Shown in pieces: positions 35,561-46,400 of a stretch of DNA of 64,000 nucleotides. Source of the stretch: Sporisorium sorghi (Eukaryota > Basidiomycota > Ustilaginomycetes > Ustilaginales > Ustilaginaceae). The translations under genes were made by a program, and so were the position numbers. Location: the NCBI GenBank assembly GCA_023212695.1, contig JALCCG010000010.1:62001-126000 (forward strand). Direction: 5' to 3'. The notes beneath the pieces were generated by a model. It was not told the origin of the DNA. It did no database searches and saw only the letters and a list, made by a program, of their open reading frames with translations. Within the stretch, counting starts at the first letter, position 1; each line of letters opens with the position of its first letter.

Positions 35561-36862
35561 TCAAGGGGCACTTGGTTGGTGCTTGGGGAGCTGATTCAAG
35601 TCTTTGAGCTTATCGAGGATCTCGTCAAGACGTTTGCGGTCGACCTGGACCTGGGGATTCCAGCCAAGCACGCGCTTGAGCTTGGCATTGTCAAAGGCAA
35701 GCGAGCGATTGGCGAGCATGTCGGTATAGATCCAGCCATTGAGCGGACAGTTTTGGATGCCGGTCTCTGTGAAGATATCGTTGAGGGCGTTGGCGTGCTT
35801 TCTGTTGATGTCTTCGGTGACGCTGGCTAGGTTGAGCCGGGCGTACGTGTTGACAAGCGCGTTGACAAAGCCTGTCTGGATTTGGAAAGACTCGCTGATC
35901 ATGCTGAGCAGCTTGCCTTGGTTCATGTTTGTGTCGTCAACCAGGTTGAAGACGGGCGCTCGAGGCGTCTTTGTGCGCGGACAGCATTCGGGTCCCACTG
36001 TTTCGCGCAGCACGTCCTGGAGTTGGTCGTTGATGCGTACAGGCGGCAGATGCTCGCCGGCAAGCTGGTTGGCTTCGGAGCGCGAGTGCGAGGCGACCCA
36101 TTGGACGAGCTTCCAGGCTGCAGGGCACCAGTCGTTGATGTGGATGGTGTGGATACGGAGCTCAGGGCCCCAGAGAAACTTGAGTGGTTCGCCGAGGCGA
36201 CTGTACACGCCGCCCAGAGCGTAGCGAGAGGGAATGGTGCCTGAAAAGACAGACGGACCGACGAGCTCGGCAGAACGTACGATGGCGAGAGGGAGGTTGT
36301 CGACGCTGGCAGCTGCGCGCTCTGCCTCGTACCACCAGTAAGTGCGGGCGGAGTTGGGCTTGATGAGGTCCGACTCTTTGACGGCTGGCGCGTTTGCCTC
36401 GACGGTGAGGAAGGGAAACGTGTCTCTTATGTGCGCTTTCACGTTTCTGCGAAGCGACTCGGATGCGATCGAGCGAGCAAGTTTGGCGGTGCGCTCGATC
36501 AAAACCTCTTCGGGGACGTCTTGAAGGCCGATGCCCTCGCCGGTGAAGTCAAAGACGACGTCGTACGATCCGCCCTGAGGATGTTCGTAGACTTTCGAGA
36601 GATTTGCAGCGATGTTGAGATTGACTTGACGGTACTCGACGCGAGGATCCTCGAGGGCAGCCCAAGTGTCTGGATCGATGTAGGTGGTGCTGGTCCCATT
36701 GGAAACGAGGTACTTGTCAGCGACTCGAATGTGTTTGATCTTGACGTTGGCCCTTTGAGCGTCATGAGTGGGATCGAGCAGCCATTTGAGCAGCGTAGGG
36801 GAGAGATGGGCGGTGCCACCGAGGATGAGGACCGATACCTCAGCAGGAAGAGCGTGCGACAT
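35561..36862 (-). CDS. Atypical extended short-chain dehydrogenase / NAD-dependent epimerase-like protein
   Basis: The frame encodes 433 residues from the ATG at 36862 (MSHALPAEV). It begins with a Rossmann-type strand and loop, VSVLILGGTAHLSPTLLKWL, where the usual GxxGxxG is altered to GGTAHLS. VVFDFTGEG, NLPLAIVRSAELVGPSVFSG and later IHTIHINDWCPAAWKLVQW match the fungal NAD-dependent epimerase/dehydratase group. The expected YxxxK active site appears as YWWYEAERAA, which lacks the lysine at the usual spacing, so catalysis may differ or be absent. The final third (NQGKLLSMISESFQI ... RVLGWNPQVQVDRKRLDEIL) resembles the C-terminal lid of extended SDRs. Substrate is unknown. An upstream ATG at 36928 would add 22 residues ahead of the Rossmann strand and is not preferred. 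Confidence 0.85.
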   Translation of the reverse strand: MSHALPAEVSVLILGGTAHLSPTLLKWLLDPTHDAQRANVKIKHIRVADKYLVSNGTSTTYIDPDTWAALEDPRVEYRQVNLNIAANLSKVYEHPQGGSYDVVFDFTGEGIGLQDVPEEVLIERTAKLARSIASESLRRNVKAHIRDTFPFLTVEANAPAVKESDLIKPNSARTYWWYEAERAAASVDNLPLAIVRSAELVGPSVFSGTIPSRYALGGVYSRLGEPLKFLWGPELRIHTIHINDWCPAAWKLVQWVASHSRSEANQLAGEHLPPVRINDQLQDVLRETVGPECCPRTKTPRAPVFNLVDDTNMNQGKLLSMISESFQIQTGFVNALVNTYARLNLASVTEDINRKHANALNDIFTETGIQNCPLNGWIYTDMLANRSLAFDNAKLKRVLGWNPQVQVDRKRLDEILDKLKDLNQLPKHQPSAP

Positions 36863-36975
36863 GGTATCTTGCCGAAGAAGGACCAATGGTCCTTCAGCAG
36901 TTTGGAAGAAAAGGCGGATATGGATCACGAACCGGTCATGATCCCTTCGACTGCCGATGGAAGGCAGGAAAGGAA

Positions 36976-37000
36976 GCTCGGCTCGGCTCGGCTCGGCTCG
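36976..37000. repeat. (GCTCG)5 pentanucleotide repeat
   Basis: Five perfect GCTCG units lie just upstream of the SDR start. Confidence 0.9.
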
Positions 37001-37083
37001 GCTGAGAAGGGGACACGTCAGCCTAAGCGAGATGGAGCTCTAAGTTAAACTTAGTTAATTTCAAGCACAGGTATTGTCGTTGC

Positions 37084-37086
<3 letters not shown>

Positions 37087-37118
<32 letters not shown>
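37087..37118. repeat. (AG)16 dinucleotide tract
   Basis: Sixteen uninterrupted AG units in the SDR/GH5 divergent region, similar in kind to the GA tract upstream of SDH1. Confidence 0.9.
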
Positions 37119-37120
<2 letters not shown>

Positions 37121-37191
37121 GCTTGGTGACTGCAGAGCTCGCCCGATGTGAATTGATAAAACATCACAAATCGTGATCTGAGACCAACACC

Positions 37192-37217
37192 TTCCGAATT
37201 CCGAATTCCGAATTCCG
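37192..37217. repeat. TTCCGAA tandem repeat
   Basis: Three and a half copies of TTCCGAA. The heptamer contains overlapping GAATTC sites and recurs singly in the AAR2 promoter at about 34388. Confidence 0.85.
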
Positions 37218-37687
37218 ACGCGTTCTTTTCTCTGTCCGCATATCGAGACATGTCATTTACTGCATTGCTCGTTCAGTCGCTACGCCCTCTCCTCTCGGTC
37301 ACTCTTACCGAGTCCAGTCACACTGCTGCCCGCATCGACCTGACCACGCCTGTGCTGAGAAACTTCCAGCCTTCTGAACTTGGCGCCAAGTTTCCTCGTC
37401 AAGGTTCCGCTTGGATGTTGAAAGCACCGCACCACCTCCTATCCCCTCATGCGCAGCGGCGTGGCACACCGACGACTGAGCATCTCTCCATATGCACAAC
37501 ATCGCAGCTGCCCAGTTGAGCTTCGTGTTCGGCTCGGTCACCAGCCTGCGTTCTTACAATAGAGTCTGGAAGCCTTCGCCAAGACCATGCTTGGCAGCAG
37601 TCTGAGTTGCCGCTCGAACGGCGAGAAGTTCAACAAAAAGCTTCTCATCCTTTCGAACAGAGTCGAAACTGAGGTGCAGCCCTGTCC

Positions 37688-38125
37688 GTGATGATGGCTC
37701 GCTTCGTCGGCCTGTTCCTTTCCGCCATTGAGCCTCTTCCTTCCGTTACGGGCAAGTTGAAGCCCCTCGCTCTTAACAAGACCGCTCGATTGTTCCTCCT
37801 CCTTACGCATAGCCCCCTTCCCTTCCCTCCTCACCATCACCATCTTCCACTCCGTCAAGTCCTTCCTTGCTATCATCGAGGCCGGCCCTCTCGTTTCTCG
37901 TCCTTCCGCTCCTTTCTTGTTCTCTTTCGACGCAGAAACCGCTCCTTTCTCAAGGCCTGGCGCCTTTCTCTTTTGCCAGTTTTCCTCTTCTCTGACCGGT
38001 TCAGAGCCAGCAGCCCATCTCCAAACTCCTTTTATCGCAGTCCGGCTCCCTTTCAGTCGCTCGCAGGAATAGACTTCTCTGCTTCGACTTCAGTCTCAGT
38101 GCGCTTCCTTCGACAGCAAACATGA
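37688..38125 (+). promoter_or_regulatory. Upstream ORF overlapping the GH5 start (ATGA)
   Basis: A 145-codon frame begins MMARFVGLFLSAIEPLPS and stops at 38123-38125, sharing bases with the GH5 ATG (ATGA). Its translation is mostly what C/T-rich leader DNA would give. The hydrophobic start is worth noting because the GH5 protein lacks a clear signal peptide. Confidence 0.25.
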
Positions 38126-40263
38126 GGCTCTTTTCCAGGGATACCAGCTTGAACGCCGTCGCCAGCGCCCTTTCGCTGGCTGCCGCAAACTACAAGCCCA
38201 TCCCGCAGCTCCCCACAGCGAACCAGAGCACCGCCATTGCCGATGCCAACACAGCCGGTCGCAACACCGTGAGCAGCAAGCCCAACTCGTTCCAAGTCCA
38301 AAAGACCGGCTCCACCACCAATTGGTCCGCAACTCACAATTCTTCCGACTGGGGTACTCCGTCCACCCTCTACGTCCCTGTCGAGTCCCTCAACCAGACC
38401 ACTACAGGCTCCGATGCCGACTCTGCACGTAAGCTGGCCTCTTCGCGCAAAGTAGGCCCCGGCGGCTGTCCTTACTCGGCTGGCTACACGCCCAATGGAG
38501 GGTGGGAGAATCTTCCTCCTCCCGTCTTCCCCGCCTTTGATCCCGTCAAGGCCACCATCATGCGCTACCGACAGCAGCAGGGCGTCAATCTCGGCACCTG
38601 GTTTGTCCAAGAGGGATGGATGGAGACCAATTTCATGTCATGCGCCACCGGCCCCAAGCAAGCCGAATTCGACATCCTCGATGGCTTCGGCACCTCCAGC
38701 GCTGGTCTCACCTCGGCACGTGCTTACATGGAGCAGCACTGGGACACCTTCATCACCGAGGACGACTTCCGCAACCTCGCCCAGATGGGCATCAACACGG
38801 TGCGCTTGCCCATCGGCTACTGGTCCGCCGGCCCCTACTTTACTCACTACAGCCCATTCGAGCAGTACAGATCCGTCTACGAGTTCAGCTGGCGCTACGT
38901 TGCCCGCGCCATCAACTGGGCTGCCAAGTACGACATTGGCGTCATCGTCGACCTCCACGGCGCCTATGGATCGCAGAATGGCCAAGCCCACTCGGGTCTC
39001 AGCGACGGCAACATTGAATGGTACAACGCCTGGAACCAGAATCTCACCACCGAGCTCCTCGTTTGGATCGCCAAGGAGATCTCGGACGTCACCAACGTCA
39101 TCGGCATCGAGCTTCTCAACGAGCCGCAGAACCGTGACAGCTACTGGACATGGCTACCTACTGCTATGGATGCTATGCGTGCTGTTTCGCCGTACGCCAA
39201 GACGATCCCTCTCTACTTCCACGACGCTTTTGTGCTAAGCAAAGGTGCTGCCTTTGTCCAGAAGCGTTCCGATTTCGTCGTTCAGGACCACCATGCGTAC
39301 TACGTCTACACTGCTTCCGACCAGGCTATGACTGCCCAGGGCCACATTACCAAGCTCGACGGTTCGATCTTCAACTCGTTCGCTAAGCAGTCCTCGGTGG
39401 CTCGCCGCAACCTCATCGTCGGAGAATGGTCGTGCGCGCTCGCTTGGAGCTCGATCCAGAACAGCAAGAACCCTGTCCAGGACCAGACCGAGTTCTGTCA
39501 GACTCAGCAGGACATCTGGCAGACCACGGGCAGCGGATGGACTTTCTGGTCGTACAAGATGGAGGACTGCGACCAGAACTCGGGTTGGTGCTTCGAAAGC
39601 GCCGCCACCAAGTATCTGCAGGGCAACTTCTCGTCCTGGGGTATCGCCGTCTCATCTCCCTCTCTTGCCAGTGCGGGTAACGTGACGGGCGACAAGATTG
39701 GCTCTCTTTCTTCCATCCGGACCGACATCAGCCGCGTCCGTCTGCCTACTAATGGCACCAGCACCACCGGCACCCTCAAGACCGCCAAGTCGTTCCTTGC
39801 TGCTAGCGAACACGACGACGATGGCGACGACATCAGCAACGTGGGACCCCACGGTTTCGGACGCTCTCTCTTCACCGATGTTGCTGCTGGATCGCCTTTG
39901 CAGCAGAACAAGCCTGTCGCACGCGGCATCGGCAGTTACACCACTTTTGCCGCTCGTCAAGCGCAACAGGATCGCGTGCTCGTCGAGCGTGCTGGTGTCG
40001 CTGCAAACGTCACCGCCGCAAGCCGTGGCTTTTCGGACGGCTTCTACACGTCGCGCATCCTCGCCTCGTCCACCGACTCGCTCTCGCGTCTTGGCTTTGG
40101 CACCCAGTACCAACAAGACACGTTCCAGTCGTACGTCACGGCGGGCACCTTCAAGAGCAGCGACGCCGCGACTTACAATGCTCAGTTTGTCGCCGGTGTC
40201 AAAGCCGCCGAAAACGCTATCAGCTACATTGTCTCGAGCTACGCCAACGGGACTCAGTCTTGA
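38122..40263 (+). CDS. GH5 exo-1,3-beta-glucanase-like enzyme
   Basis: The 713-residue glycoside hydrolase family 5 protein probably cleaves beta-1,3-glucan of the cell wall. The catalytic domain spans about 150-520: QGVNLGTWFVQEGWMETNF at the start, GINTVRLPIGYWS, IVDLHGAYGSQNG, and the acid/base glutamate in IELLNEPQN (E334). QDHHAYYVY and the nucleophile glutamate in VGEWSCALAW (E435) follow, with WTFWSYKMED near the end. The N-terminal 140 residues are Thr/Ser/Asn-rich. The C-terminal 190 residues are an extension of unknown function. The N-terminus (MRLFSRDTSLNAVASALSLAAAN) is only weakly hydrophobic and is not a clear signal peptide. S. pombe has an intracellular member (Exg3), so location is open. 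It converges with ATG2. Confidence 0.93.
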   Translation: MRLFSRDTSLNAVASALSLAAANYKPIPQLPTANQSTAIADANTAGRNTVSSKPNSFQVQKTGSTTNWSATHNSSDWGTPSTLYVPVESLNQTTTGSDADSARKLASSRKVGPGGCPYSAGYTPNGGWENLPPPVFPAFDPVKATIMRYRQQQGVNLGTWFVQEGWMETNFMSCATGPKQAEFDILDGFGTSSAGLTSARAYMEQHWDTFITEDDFRNLAQMGINTVRLPIGYWSAGPYFTHYSPFEQYRSVYEFSWRYVARAINWAAKYDIGVIVDLHGAYGSQNGQAHSGLSDGNIEWYNAWNQNLTTELLVWIAKEISDVTNVIGIELLNEPQNRDSYWTWLPTAMDAMRAVSPYAKTIPLYFHDAFVLSKGAAFVQKRSDFVVQDHHAYYVYTASDQAMTAQGHITKLDGSIFNSFAKQSSVARRNLIVGEWSCALAWSSIQNSKNPVQDQTEFCQTQQDIWQTTGSGWTFWSYKMEDCDQNSGWCFESAATKYLQGNFSSWGIAVSSPSLASAGNVTGDKIGSLSSIRTDISRVRLPTNGTSTTGTLKTAKSFLAASEHDDDGDDISNVGPHGFGRSLFTDVAAGSPLQQNKPVARGIGSYTTFAARQAQQDRVLVERAGVAANVTAASRGFSDGFYTSRILASSTDSLSRLGFGTQYQQDTFQSYVTAGTFKSSDAATYNAQFVAGVKAAENAISYIVSSYANGTQS

Positions 40264-40449
40264 GGTGACGCTCTCGCATCCCTCGCCTTCCCTCTGCTTT
40301 CCCCCTTTACCCCTCTTTTTCCTTCCCCTCCTGTACCCCTCCCCATGTGATCACCGCAATACATCACACCCATCCACACTTTTCACACCACACACAAGAA
40401 AGAACCGTAAACTGTTTGTGCTGAGAACGAAAAAACACATCCAAAATTT
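40264..40449. other. Convergent spacer with polypyrimidine tract, GH5 / ATG2
   Basis: This 186-bp spacer lies between two convergent genes. About 40276-40344 is almost pure C/T on the plus strand, starting shortly after the GH5 stop. It probably forms the 3' UTR of GH5 and may form unusual (triplex-type) DNA. Confidence 0.5.
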
Positions 40450-43400
40450 CTACCTCCCCCTCTGCCCACCTCCAGGCAACTTGTACTTGCCCTCCTTGAC
40501 ATTCTCCAAATCGCCCAACGTCACCTGCACGCCCTGCATCGTCTTCGCAATCGCCTGCGTCGCCCCCCTCGCACCTTTGAGTATCGCAATCGGCACGGCC
40601 TTCACCACGGGCCTGCTGCCTCTCGCCGCTCCCCCACCTGCCGCACTGCCGGCCTCGGGCTCATACACCTCCATCGGAATCGCCAAGATCGTCTGCGCGG
40701 CGCCCGTCAGCCCCTCCGTCAACCCACTGTACGCCTGCGCAAGCGCATCGCGCATATCGTGCGGCTGCGCCGCATACCTGCTGACGAGCGTCTCGCCCTG
40801 CACGGCCGATTCGACCATGATGCTCTCGCTCAAGCTCTCGTAGCTCTGCCTCTCGCCCTCCGGCCCAACTGCCCTTGCCGTCACGGGCACCCGCATCTCG
40901 CCACCCAACACGTGCTCCGCCTGCTCCAAGATCACCTGCGTGCCCGTCGCCAACCTCGCGCCCAGCTTCACCGCCTCCAGCGCCGTACTCCGCGCAAAAC
41001 TCGCCGCACCCCGCTGCACCCCCCGCATCACCCGCCCATCCCGCTGATACTGCTCGATCGGCAACAGCACCAAATCCGCCAACCCAGCCCCAACATTGAC
41101 CAGGCTCCGTATCGGCCCTAAACCGGAAAGGAAATCCGCGAGCTGGTTCGCCTTGACATCGGGCGTCCAGATGTCGTTGAGCGTGTCGAACAGCCGCGCC
41201 CACCCGTTGATCCCGCGCAGCGTGATGTGGCGCAGCACCATCTCGGAGCCTTCGAAGTGGAAAAAGTTCATGAGCTCGATCGTCTTGCCTTGGCGGAGTA
41301 GGTTGTAGTCGACGCGTTTGGGCTTGTAGTCCAGCTTGATCTTGATTGGCAGCACCTCGGCGAACTGCACGAACGGCAGTGGCGCCGCTGCCGCTGCTGC
41401 TGTTGGCTGAACAACGGGAGCCGGCACATCCTTATCCCCGGGCGCCTTGAACGTAAAAAACTTCTTGAGGAAGTCCAACGCATCCTGATCCACATGCAGC
41501 CGCAACGGCGCCACCTTCGCCCGCATCCGCACCTCGCTCTCCGCCCCCACACCCTCCACCCCCTCCGGCCGCACATGCAAGATCTCCACCTTGACCATCT
41601 TACTCCCCACATCATGCCGCAACGCCGCATTGCGGTCCTGCATCTCGGTGAGGAAAGTACGCCACGTCGACGTCTCGATGTTGTCGATGATCTCGAATCT
41701 GCGCGCGTTGACGGCGATGCGCGACACCACGTGCCCGGCCTGCGACGGATCCGCCTTGTCGAACTCGACCTCGAGACCGCGAAAGTTGAAGTCGATCAGC
41801 GAGCGCGCTGAACGCTGCAGCTTGGCATGCTGCTGCTGACCGTCCGTAGTAGCGGAAGCTTCGTCGCGCTGACCGCGCCGCACCGTCGGCAGCGTCTGCC
41901 ACGACGCAGTGGCATCACTGTCCGCAGTGGACGCCGCATCCGAGTGATCGCCCAACTCATCCTCGACCACGCGCATCATCTCGTCCGGACCCATCTCAGC
42001 AGGCACATTGGGCAAGCTAATATGTATCGAGTCGAGCAAACTACTCGTAGCCGCTTCCACACTGTCATCCGGCACCTGCCCGTCCGCCAGCAGCTGCTTG
42101 ATCTTCTGCAACCGCTTGCGCACCAGCTTGGCTTCGCGCTGCACCGCCTTGCGCGTCGACGGCCAGTCGTACCCCGAATGAAGCCGCAAGGACAGGTCAA
42201 AGTTGCTGACGCGTATACGCACCGAGCTCGCCGTCGTGCCCAACGCCGAGTCGACATGCGGCCGCAGATCGGGGTCCGTGAAATACTCTTGCACGGGACA
42301 GATGCCCTTCGGATCGAGCAGACGCACCGTGACATCTTCGTCCGCGAAGATCACCGTATCCGTGCGTGGGGCGAGCAGCGACAACGACGCGACCGACTCG
42401 CCGCCAAAGAACTCGTCCAAGTCGAGCGTCGTCTCGACGATCTCGGGATGATATCGCCCCTTGGCTCCAAGAAAGGCCGCGTCCGAGGGCACGTCGTCGT
42501 CGACCAGATCGGCTTCTCCAGGTAAGGGAGCTGCTAGGCGATAGGCGTCGTCCTCGATCCCTGACATGAGTTCGGCCAGCCTGTCGAAGTGACCATCTGT
42601 CATTGGCGAAGCGCTTGACGCGGTTGCCTTCGCAGTAGGTTCGGCGTTGCCGCTCTCCATCGTGTCTGTCGACGACCCGAGATCATCCTCTTTGCGAGTC
42701 GAAGCCGGTGCCGCCTTGCTCGACGCATTGGCCTGCGTTTCCCCGATCGCACCGACGAGCGTAGTCACAACAGTGAGCGTATCTGCCGTTGCCTGAAGCT
42801 TGACACGGAGCTTGGTCACCTTGACATCGATCTCGGGCCGTGTCAGCGTATTGAGGTGGATGCTGCCCTTGCTGTCAGGAATGTGCAGCAGCCGCGCAAA
42901 GCCGCGGCCAGCCCAATGGTCAGAGGCTGATTTGGCGGCGGCTGAGCGTCGTTCTGGCGATGGCGAGACTTCAGCCTCTGCTACAAACAGATCCAAGTTG
43001 GCAAGTGCAAGCTTGATCGAAGTCTTGGGCGCGTGCGATGTCAGCTTCGTCTTGACGGACGCCTCTCCAATCGCCACAGCAGCACGATGGCTGGTATTCG
43101 GAGGTGCTACCAAAACCGAACAATCCTTAACCTTGAAACTGATTCGCGTCACCTCGTTCGGCTCGACATTCTCAAAGACACCAGCAGGTGCTTTTAAGAG
43201 CCGCTTGATGCGCGGGATCAGCTCGTGGTCAAACGACGGAGACAGCGTCACCGAACACAAGGTGAGATCGACGTTCTGCTCGCGATAACTGCTGCCAGGC
43301 TCGGCGTAGGCCTCGAGCACAAGCAGCAGCATCGTGTTACGCCCTCGATCGTCGAGGTCTCGGCTCATGGTCCGATACGCCAAGGGAAAGCTCGAAATCT

Positions 43401-46400
43401 CCTCGAAAGCACCCCCTGCCTCAGCACTGAGCTGCATCTCCGGAAGCCGAACCTCGATGCGCGTCGTGTTGCGCGCCTTGTCGCTGTCGAACAGAAGCTC
43501 GAAATCGGAAGTCATGAGCAAGAGGCTCTTGGATGAGCCCGTCCGCCTATCCTCGGCAGCCTTGGCATCTGGCGACAAGCTGGGCAGCCAGAGCCGAATC
43601 GACGACTCTGTGATCGTCAAGAGCAGGGACGAGTTTTTGCTACTAGCCCGAGCAGTAGCGGTCGAGTCCGTGCTTGCCGACATGAGCGACATGCCAGCGC
43701 GACTACCGAAGAACCGGCTGCCGAGGATCTTGAGACCTTCCGCATCGACCGAATCGGACTCGTCGAGGTCGTCCGAGGTCCACAGGTTGATTGATTGTGT
43801 CAAGTCATCGGCCATGTACTGGAGCGAGTCGAGCTGCGCCTTGCCCAGCTCCACCTTGATGGACGGGATCGAAATGCTGCAGCGATCTTTGGTCTGGCGG
43901 TGATCGGACCGGAAGGCGCTTCGGTCCTGTCCAGGCTCTTGGACGCTGGACAGCTGCACGCGCGGAAGCAGAGCAGCAGGCGAGCTTGCAAAGGGCCCCT
44001 GCTCGTCGGCATCATCGCGGATGGCCTCGATCAGGGCCAGAACGAGCGCGCGTGATTGCGAGGGCAGCGCCAAAAACGCCGATACCTTTTCTGCACTGAT
44101 GTGGCCAGTGACAACCGGATCGCTACGTCGCCAGCCATCCGCTGCAGTGGCAGAGGAAGCGAATCGAACCGTATCGACAGGCTTACGCGTCTCTGACAGC
44201 CCTGATCGCACATGAAGGCGCTGCACCTGAAGCACCAAGATACCAGACCTCCTGTCGAGCCCGGCCAGCCTCGTCGAGCCGAGTGAACGGCCAGCAAGCG
44301 CGACGGCATCGTATGATACCTTGGGCGTCCTGACGTCGATGCGGACAAATCCGATCTGGAGGTCGAGCTTGAACGGGCTCTTTTCGCTTGCTGCACCGTG
44401 GGGGCTGGAAAAGTCGAGCAGGCTGTCGGTCGAGGCTTGGATCGTGGCGACGCTGGCTGCGAGGGTAGCGACCGAGTCGGCCAAGTCGTATTCGGCCTCT
44501 GCCGTCTGTCGAAGGGCGACGAGCTGTGCCGTTGCGAATCTGCGCAGAGCTGGCATGAGCCGTGTGACCAAGGACAAATCGACGAACAAGTGGACTGGCG
44601 CTACTGTCGCGGAGACTTGTCCCTGATCTTCCTGCCCTTCTGGTAGATGAACCGTCACAACGATACTAGGCGGAGAAACTTCTGGCTCGTTGCCCTGAGT
44701 CTGAGCTTTAGCAGGAACCTTGAGCTTCCAACCACGATCGCCGTACGCAGTGCGGACGTAGGGACTCTGCATCGAGGAAGACGAGCTCGGACGCGCCTCG
44801 GCTGGCTTGAAGCGAGCCGCTTTCGCCGTCGCTGTGACGTCGCTGCCGGTCCTCGGCCGGTGCGCTGTTGTCGTATGAGGAGCACTGTAGCGCCAGTCAA
44901 AGACGTCGACGGTGCTTGCAGCATAGTCGTGGCGAGGTTGCTTGGCAGGCGCAGAGCTGGCCGCGCCAGATTGGGCGAGATTCGGATCGAGGACGAGGAT
45001 GGGTAGCACGCGTGATGTCTCTGCTGGACATTGGTCGTATAGAGCTGTTGGTAAGTGTTCAAACAGGCCCACATCATCGACCGTGAAATTCATCCGGGAC
45101 CGTCTCTGCCCAAGCCTGTTGCCCGCAGCCGCGTTGGTGTATTGCGCAAAGAGCTTGTCGCACCGCAGGCGAAGGTGACCAAAACTAGGGTGAGAGCGGG
45201 ACGGACGAGCCCAGAACGACTCAATGGAAGACGGGTCTCGCTGAAGCGCAGCGGCGTCGTCATAGCCGATGATCAAGTTGAGGCTGTTGTTGTGACAGCT
45301 GAAGGCGATGTTTCGCTGGATCTGTTGGCGTGGCGTGGCGCTCTTAGGCTGAGCTTTTGGCCGCTGATCTGGTGGGGCTGCTTCCGTTTGCGGGCTGCTG
45401 TGGCTGAGGGATCGCACTAGTGTCATGAGAAGACTGACGTGGTCGATCAAGACGATGCCACCGACGTTGCCGATCTGCACGTCGATGTCGGTGACGATGC
45501 TCACAAGCCGTTGAATCGCACGACGTGACGGCGCATCGGCAGCAAAAGTCTCGTGACGCTCTTTGATGGTCTTGAAGGTCACCACCACGGGTTCTTGTCC
45601 GAGGCTGAACAGGAGGTGGCCCTCGCTCGCAGGAGGCGGGCCCTCTGACTGTTCAGCCGAAAAAGGAGATGCTGGTTCTCGATGGCGCTCAGGCGCATCT
45701 TGAAACGCTGACTCGCCGATAGCGCTCTCGTACAGACTCGCCGATGACTCTTGTAGGGAAGCGATCGACTGCTCCAGGTCTTGGGTCGAGTGGTGACAAG
45801 CTGATGTATCTTCGTCGACGGATTCGTCAGAAGAGTAGGATGAGTCCGGATCTTGAGGTTTGTCTTGCGTTCGCTTGTCTTGCAGCCAGATCTCGAAACC
45901 GTGAAGCTCGAGTATCCTCTTGGTCTCGCTGATGAGACGCTTTTGCGGAGCATCAGCGGTGGTTGCTGATCCCGCGCGAGGGCTCTGCGGCTCAGATTTC
46001 TGAGCTTGCTCTTCTGTGCGAGTGTTGGAGCTGTGGACGTGTGCACGTTTGAGCTTGAGCAAGAGGTCCACCGTCTCGGACTGGATTCGGACCTGCACAT
46101 TCTCAATGGTAACCTTGAGTCGGGTGAGAAGCGCTTCGACATACGATGCGATGAGAGAGCTGCTTTCTTCTGGTGACGGTTGCTGTGCTTGATTGAGCTG
46201 TTCAGCCTCGAGAGATTCGTGGATAGACTGTTCGAGATCCTTTGCCTCTTCATCCTCGACGAACAACTGGCTCGCCGCACTCGCAAAGGATGCCGATAGA
46301 TCCTGTACCGCATTCAAGCCCGAGCCAGAGCTCTCGGGACGCGGCTCGACGTATATAGACACATCCGATACGGTAACAGAAAGCTCCCCGCTCCAAAAGT

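Larger units (their letters stand above)
36863..38121. promoter_or_regulatory. Divergent promoter region, SDR / GH5 glucanase
   Basis: This 1.26-kb stretch is rich in short tandem repeats: (GCTCG)5, (AG)16 and TTCCGAA. The last 430 bp before the GH5 gene are strongly pyrimidine-rich, as expected for a long leader of an expressed fungal gene. They contain a 145-codon open frame (37688-38125) whose stop overlaps the GH5 start. Confidence 0.5.
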
